From NCBI GenBank assembly GCA_029101005.1, contig JAQXQE010000017.1, positions 16,803 through 80,802 on the forward strand: a stretch of 64,000 nucleotides of DNA, read 5' to 3'. Below the pieces are notes generated by a model. That model saw nothing but the letters and a program-made list of their open reading frames with translations. It was not told the origin of the DNA and made no database searches. The DNA is from Bacillota bacterium. Lineage in GTDB: Bacteria; Bacillota; Clostridia; Peptostreptococcales; Anaerovoracaceae. A program made the translations under genes and the position numbers. Within the stretch, counting starts at the first letter, position 1; every line of letters starts with the position of its first letter. Of this stretch, positions 59,515-64,000 are shown piece after piece.

Positions 59515-60996
59515 ATGCACGAAATTCTAAGAATGATAATTGAATTCATGACTGTTGGGCACATAATGACTATTATTTATGTGCTCAATTTCATTATTGC
59601 TCTTTTTGTCATTTTCGTTGATAGAAAGAGTCCGACGGCTACTATGGCCTGGGTAATGATTCTCTTCATCGTTCCGGTTGTTGGTCTTGTATTCTACGTA
59701 GTATTCTCTCAGAATATTGCAAGGCTCAAGATTGATAAGATATCTCCTGATGAGATGCGAATTAACACGTATATTCGTGAAGAGCAGATAAGACAGCTCA
59801 ATTCTGTCCACCTCGCGAACTATAGTGCGATTCTCGATAAATGGAAGACTATGGTTATGCTCAATCTCGATTATGCGAATTCCTATCTTACTGCCAATGA
59901 GAAGGTTGAGATCATCGATGACGGAAGACTCAAATTCGAGAGAATGTTCGAGGATATCAGAAATGCCAGGGAGAGCGTTGAGGTATGCTACTTCATCATC
60001 AAGAATGATAATGTCGGTCGCAAGCTTATCAAGCTTCTAACTATGAAGGCTCAGGAGGGCGTACAGGTCAGACTTCTTATGGATGCTGCTGGAAGCAAGT
60101 CCATTACACCTCGTATGCTCAATGCGTTCAAGGCTGCCGGTGGTGAATATGCGTACTACTTCAAGCCTAAGTTCAGATATATGAATCTCAGAATCAATTA
60201 CCGTAATCACCGTAAGATTGTAGTAATTGATCACAAGATTGGATATGTGGGTGGCTTCAATGTCGCTAAGGAATATGTTGGACTCAAGAAGAAATTCGGA
60301 TATTGGAGAGACACTCATATTCGTCTGATAGGAGATGCTGTAATCACTCTCAATCTCAGATTCCTCCTTGATTGGAGATATGCATCTGGCAAGAAAGTTG
60401 ACTTCGTTGAAACATTCAAGAATCATCCTATTACAGAATCAGACGGAGATATTCCAATTCAGATTGTTTCAAGCGGCCCTAATTCTCCAAGACAGGAGAT
60501 TAAGCTGGGCATGATGAAGATGATTACTGGTGCCACTGAGAGCATCATGATTCAGACACCATATCTCGTTCCCGATGATGCTATGATGGAATCCCTCCTC
60601 ATGGCAGCCAAATCAGGCGTCGATGTGAGAATCATGATACCTTGCATGCCAGATCATCCATTCGTATACAGAACTACACTTCTCAATGCCGGTATGCTCC
60701 TCGAAGAAGGTGCAAAAGTCTATATCTACGAGAACGGCTTCCTGCATGCTAAGACACTCTGCGTAGATGGAGAGGTGTGCACAGTCGGTTCTGCTAACTT
60801 CGATAATAGAAGCTTCAAGCTGAACTTCGAGACAAATGCTTTCATATATGACGAAGATGTAACGAAGAGAATGGAGAAATTCTTCGAAAGAGACCTCAAG
60901 TACTGCAGAGAATATACGCTTGAGGATCGAAAGAATATATCAATCAAAGAGAAGTTCCTTGAATCAATATCAAGACTTCTTACAGAAATTCTTTAA
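59515..60996 (+). CDS. cls: Cardiolipin synthase
   Basis: Two HKD-like motifs (NHRKIVVIDHKIGYVGGFN; HAKTLCVDGEVCTVGSANFDNRSF), N-terminal TMs. Confidence 0.95.
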   Translation: MHEILRMIIEFMTVGHIMTIIYVLNFIIALFVIFVDRKSPTATMAWVMILFIVPVVGLVFYVVFSQNIARLKIDKISPDEMRINTYIREEQIRQLNSVHLANYSAILDKWKTMVMLNLDYANSYLTANEKVEIIDDGRLKFERMFEDIRNARESVEVCYFIIKNDNVGRKLIKLLTMKAQEGVQVRLLMDAAGSKSITPRMLNAFKAAGGEYAYYFKPKFRYMNLRINYRNHRKIVVIDHKIGYVGGFNVAKEYVGLKKKFGYWRDTHIRLIGDAVITLNLRFLLDWRYASGKKVDFVETFKNHPITESDGDIPIQIVSSGPNSPRQEIKLGMMKMITGATESIMIQTPYLVPDDAMMESLLMAAKSGVDVRIMIPCMPDHPFVYRTTLLNAGMLLEEGAKVYIYENGFLHAKTLCVDGEVCTVGSANFDNRSFKLNFETNAFIYDEDVTKRMEKFFERDLKYCREYTLEDRKNISIKEKFLESISRLLTEIL

Positions 60997-61010
60997 GAGG
61001 AGACTTAGAG

Positions 61011-62405
61011 ATGCTTAGATACTATATCGCACTTTGGGCAGCTAAACTGTCGCTTATTGCTCTTAAGATCACAAAGCACAATGGAACAAATTTCCCTGGA
61101 ATTGTTGCACTGAGAATCTGCCCAGACTTCCTTAAGCGCATTGCAAAGCCTGAGACTATCATCGGTGTAACAGGAACTAATGGCAAGACAACAACCAGCA
61201 ATCTCATAAAGGATGCTCTCGCGGTAAAAGGCGTTCGCGTTCTCTCTAACAGCCACGGAAGTAACATTGCCTCAGGTGTCGCTACATCGTTCATGAACGG
61301 TGTCAACATCTTCGGCAAGTGTAAGTATAAGATGGCAGTCCTTGAGATTGACGAGAGATCTGTAACGAGATTCTTCCCAGCATTCCAGCCTGACTATCTC
61401 ATCATTAACAATCTCACAAGAGATTCAATCATGAGAAATGGTCATCCTGAGTATATTGCCGGAATTCTCACTAAAGAGATGCCAGCCAAGACAAAGCTCA
61501 TCATCAATGGAGATGATCTCATTGCCTGCTCAGTAGCACCCGATAACGAGCGTAAGTACTTCGGAATCGACAGAATGGATACTGATGTTACAGAATGCAT
61601 CAATCTCATCAATGATATGATGAGCTGTCCTCAATGCAACGAGATGCTCAAGTATGAGTACCTGAGATATCACCATATCGGTAAGGCATATTGCCCAGCA
61701 TGTGGTTTCAAATCACCTGAGTGTGACTACCTAGGTGTTGATGCTGATACTGACGCTATGACAATCAGCGTAAGAGAGAAAGCGAATTCTGCAAACGAGG
61801 CTATCAAGTATAAGATTATCAATGATAGCGTATTCAATATCTACAATGTTGTTGCTCTTGTGGCACTTCTCAGAGAGATTGGTTACTGTGCGGAGGACGT
61901 GCAGGAGATGCTCGACGGAATAGAGATCGTAAAGACACGATTCAACGAGAAGCGCATCGGAAGCTATACTTTTATCAGACAGATGTCGAAGGAGAAGAAT
62001 GCTCTCGCATCAACTAGAGTATTCGACTATGTTTCAACTAGACCTGGTGACAAGGAACTTGTTCTGATGATGAACTGCCTTGGCGACACAAAGACATGGT
62101 CAGAGAATATGTGCTGGTTGTACGACTGCGACTTCGAATTCCTGAATAATGACAGCATCAAGAATATCATCGTTACTGGTGAGAGATCGAAGGACTACTA
62201 CCTGAGACTTAAGTACGCGGGAGTACCTGATGAGAGAATCACAATCGTTCCTAACGAGAGGGATATTCCGAGTGGACTTAAGCTTTTCCCTGAATCTAAT
62301 GTATATCTCTTCTATGGAACTGACTCACTCGAGCTCTCATATGTGATTGCGGATGCTATCGAAGAAACTATGAGAAATAAAGTTGCTGAAGGAGGGAACA
62401 GATAA
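61011..62405 (+). CDS. murT: MurT-like Mur ligase (lipid II isoglutaminyl synthase catalytic-subunit family)
   Basis: VTGTNGKTTTSNLIKDAL; Cys4 zinc ribbon CPQCNEMLKYEYLRYHHIGKAYCPAC; paired with GatD-like gene. Confidence 0.85.
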   Translation: MLRYYIALWAAKLSLIALKITKHNGTNFPGIVALRICPDFLKRIAKPETIIGVTGTNGKTTTSNLIKDALAVKGVRVLSNSHGSNIASGVATSFMNGVNIFGKCKYKMAVLEIDERSVTRFFPAFQPDYLIINNLTRDSIMRNGHPEYIAGILTKEMPAKTKLIINGDDLIACSVAPDNERKYFGIDRMDTDVTECINLINDMMSCPQCNEMLKYEYLRYHHIGKAYCPACGFKSPECDYLGVDADTDAMTISVREKANSANEAIKYKIINDSVFNIYNVVALVALLREIGYCAEDVQEMLDGIEIVKTRFNEKRIGSYTFIRQMSKEKNALASTRVFDYVSTRPGDKELVLMMNCLGDTKTWSENMCWLYDCDFEFLNNDSIKNIIVTGERSKDYYLRLKYAGVPDERITIVPNERDIPSGLKLFPESNVYLFYGTDSLELSYVIADAIEETMRNKVAEGGNR

Positions 62406-63139
62406 TGAGAATTGAAGTGTTATATCCAGAGATCTGTAATCTCTTTGGCGAACTCGGTAATATCAGATGCCTCAAGGAGTCAATGCCTGAAGCAGAGATT
62501 ATCGAGACTCATATCAAGGATAAGCCGCGTTTCCTCGATGAGGATGTGAATCTTGTGTATATGGGAACCATGACAGAGCGTTCACAGATTATGGTTATCG
62601 AGGCACTTAAGCCTTATAAGGATAGAATAAAGGATAGAATCCACGAGGGTCTGCCAATGCTCGTAACTGGCAATGCTATTGAGGTTTTTGGTAAGGATAT
62701 CATAGAGGATGATGTGAAGGTGACTGAGGGCATTGGACTATTCAATTTCGAGTCAAGAAGATCATCAATTCACAGAGTTAACCATCTATACGTGGGTGAC
62801 TTCAAGGTTTCAGATACTGAAGTAATTAAGGTCGCTGGCTTCAAGTCACTCTTCGGATATGCATATGGACCTGCTTTCGAGTGTAAACTTTTCGATACGG
62901 TTCTCGGTTATGGTGCTAATGAGGAAATTAAGGAAGAGGGAATCAGATGCCATAACTTCATGGCAACTTATTTGACTGGTCCGCTTCTCATTCTCAATCC
63001 GCCTTTCGCTCAGTGGCTCATGAGAGAGATTATGGGCGCTAAGGACGCAGTTCCAGCACATTATGAAGCTGCTATGGAAGCATATAACTACAGAATTGAG
63101 GAATACTTGAGACCTGGCAAGGGCTTCATATATCACTAG
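62405..63139 (+). CDS. gatD: GatD-like class I glutamine amidotransferase-fold protein, predicted to lack glutaminase residues
   Basis: LYPEICNLFGELGNIRCLKE...; GLPMLVTGNAIEVFGKD and NFMATYLTGPLL at positions equivalent to the Cys elbow and catalytic His; TAATG overlap with murT. Confidence 0.75.
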   Translation: MRIEVLYPEICNLFGELGNIRCLKESMPEAEIIETHIKDKPRFLDEDVNLVYMGTMTERSQIMVIEALKPYKDRIKDRIHEGLPMLVTGNAIEVFGKDIIEDDVKVTEGIGLFNFESRRSSIHRVNHLYVGDFKVSDTEVIKVAGFKSLFGYAYGPAFECKLFDTVLGYGANEEIKEEGIRCHNFMATYLTGPLLILNPPFAQWLMREIMGAKDAVPAHYEAAMEAYNYRIEEYLRPGKGFIYH

Positions 63140-63148
63140 GAGGTGTGA

Positions 63149-63772
63149 ATGGATTCAATTTTGATTAAGATTCTTTCGCTTCCTGGAATAATTGTGGGAT
63201 TGTCATTCCATGAGGCTGCTCATGCTTATGTGTCGCATAAGCTCGGCGATCCGACACCAAAGGCTCAGGGCAGACTTACACTGAACCCGCTTGCACACAT
63301 TGATGTAATCGGTTTCATCGCACTGCTTCTCTGCGGTTTCGGTTGGGGTAAGCCGGTAATGATTGATAACAGATATTATAGGAGACCGAGAAGAGATGAG
63401 TTCTTGGTATCTATTGCGGGTGTTGTAACAAACCTAGCTCTTGCAATCGTTCTCGCGGGTGTGTCAGGTATGATATATAAGTCATATCTTGCAAGCCATT
63501 CACAGCTGATGGAGTATCTGTTCTACATATTCTTCTATGCTATGACAATTAATCTCTGTCTTATGGTGTTCAACCTTATTCCAGTTCCACCACTTGATGG
63601 ATGGGGAATTGTTACACAGCTGTTCAACCTTAGACAGAAGAGTTGGTATTACAATTTGTACAAATATGGATCAGTGATTCTGATACTGCTCGTATTTCTG
63701 AATGTAACGGACTACATACTTACACCAGGTATCAGCATAATGAGCAACTTGCTTATGAGTATATTCTTCTAG
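63149..63772 (+). CDS. Site-2 protease family (M50) membrane metalloprotease
   Basis: GLSFHEAAHAYVSHKLGDPTPKAQGRLTLNPLAHID; PVPPLDGWGI. Confidence 0.92.
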   Translation: MDSILIKILSLPGIIVGLSFHEAAHAYVSHKLGDPTPKAQGRLTLNPLAHIDVIGFIALLLCGFGWGKPVMIDNRYYRRPRRDEFLVSIAGVVTNLALAIVLAGVSGMIYKSYLASHSQLMEYLFYIFFYAMTINLCLMVFNLIPVPPLDGWGIVTQLFNLRQKSWYYNLYKYGSVILILLVFLNVTDYILTPGISIMSNLLMSIFF

Positions 63773-63797
63773 AATTGCTGTCTGACGAGGTATAACT

Positions 63798-63830
63798 AAT
63801 CGACACTACTATGTGTAGTGTCGATTTTTT
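63798..63830 (+). terminator. Rho-independent terminator
   Basis: aatcgacactac-tatgt-gtagtgtcgattttttcg, 12-bp perfect stem. Confidence 0.95.
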
Positions 63831-63871
63831 CGTACAAAAATAAATTATTTCTCAGATGCATCGTAAGCGAT

Positions 63872-63898
63872 TAAAAAGACGGTGCCTTGAACACCGTC
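63872..63898 (-). terminator. Minus-strand terminator of the flanking transposase gene
   Basis: On the minus strand: gacggtgt-tcaagg-caccgtcttttt. Confidence 0.75.
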
Positions 63899-63925
63899 CT
63901 GAGTGATATACAATTTGAATTTGGC

Positions 63926-64000
63926 TTATGCCTTGCATTCTTCCTGCATGAACTCTGACCATGGCATCAGCTCGTCCAGGTGTTCTGTCGAGTGATCCCA
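63926..64000 (-). mobile_element. C-terminal end of an IS66-family-like transposase (truncated by window edge)
   Basis: Minus-strand reading: WDHSTEHLDELMPWSEFMQEECKA-stop, resembling the IS66 transposase C-terminal 'DLMPWS' element; open to the window edge. Confidence 0.55.

Overview
The window is 64 kb of dense, almost entirely plus-strand housekeeping sequence from a Bacillota/Clostridia-type genome. Operon order, AGGAGG-type ribosome-binding sites and Gram-positive PolC, RNase Y and MurT/GatD-type genes support this; an Eubacteriales 'Family XIII'-like lineage is only a guess. Recognisable clusters are rpmI-rplT; nrdR-cmk; radC-minD-like-murE-like; rny-cysteine desulfurase-thiI-thrS-pyrH-frr-uppS-cdsA-dxr-rseP-ispG-polC; a corrinoid/homocysteine methyltransferase pair; an ArsR-HMA-P1B ATPase metal operon; rimP-nusA-ylxR-infB; rbfA-nrnA-truB-ribF-rpsO-pnp; DUF2207-ppk; and ileS-rlmN-plsX-rnc-smc-ftsY-der-plsY/gpsA-miaB-cls-murT-gatD-M50 protease. 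The right edge enters a minus-strand IS66-like transposase. I saw no CRISPR array, prophage, rRNA or tRNA. The interesting signals are protein architectures hidden in ordinary genes: (1) a PolC with the proofreading exonuclease cleanly missing from the PHP domain; (2) a PlsY-GpsA fusion linking two consecutive phospholipid-precursor steps; (3) a GatD-like partner of MurT lacking both catalytic Cys and His, alongside a MurE-like ligase without the DAP motif, suggesting altered peptidoglycan stem chemistry; (4) an IleRS2-type enzyme with GIHH instead of HIGH, which predicts mupirocin resistance; (5) a two-gene corrinoid methyl-transfer module feeding homocysteine. All calls come from reading the sequence and recalled family motifs; no searches were run.
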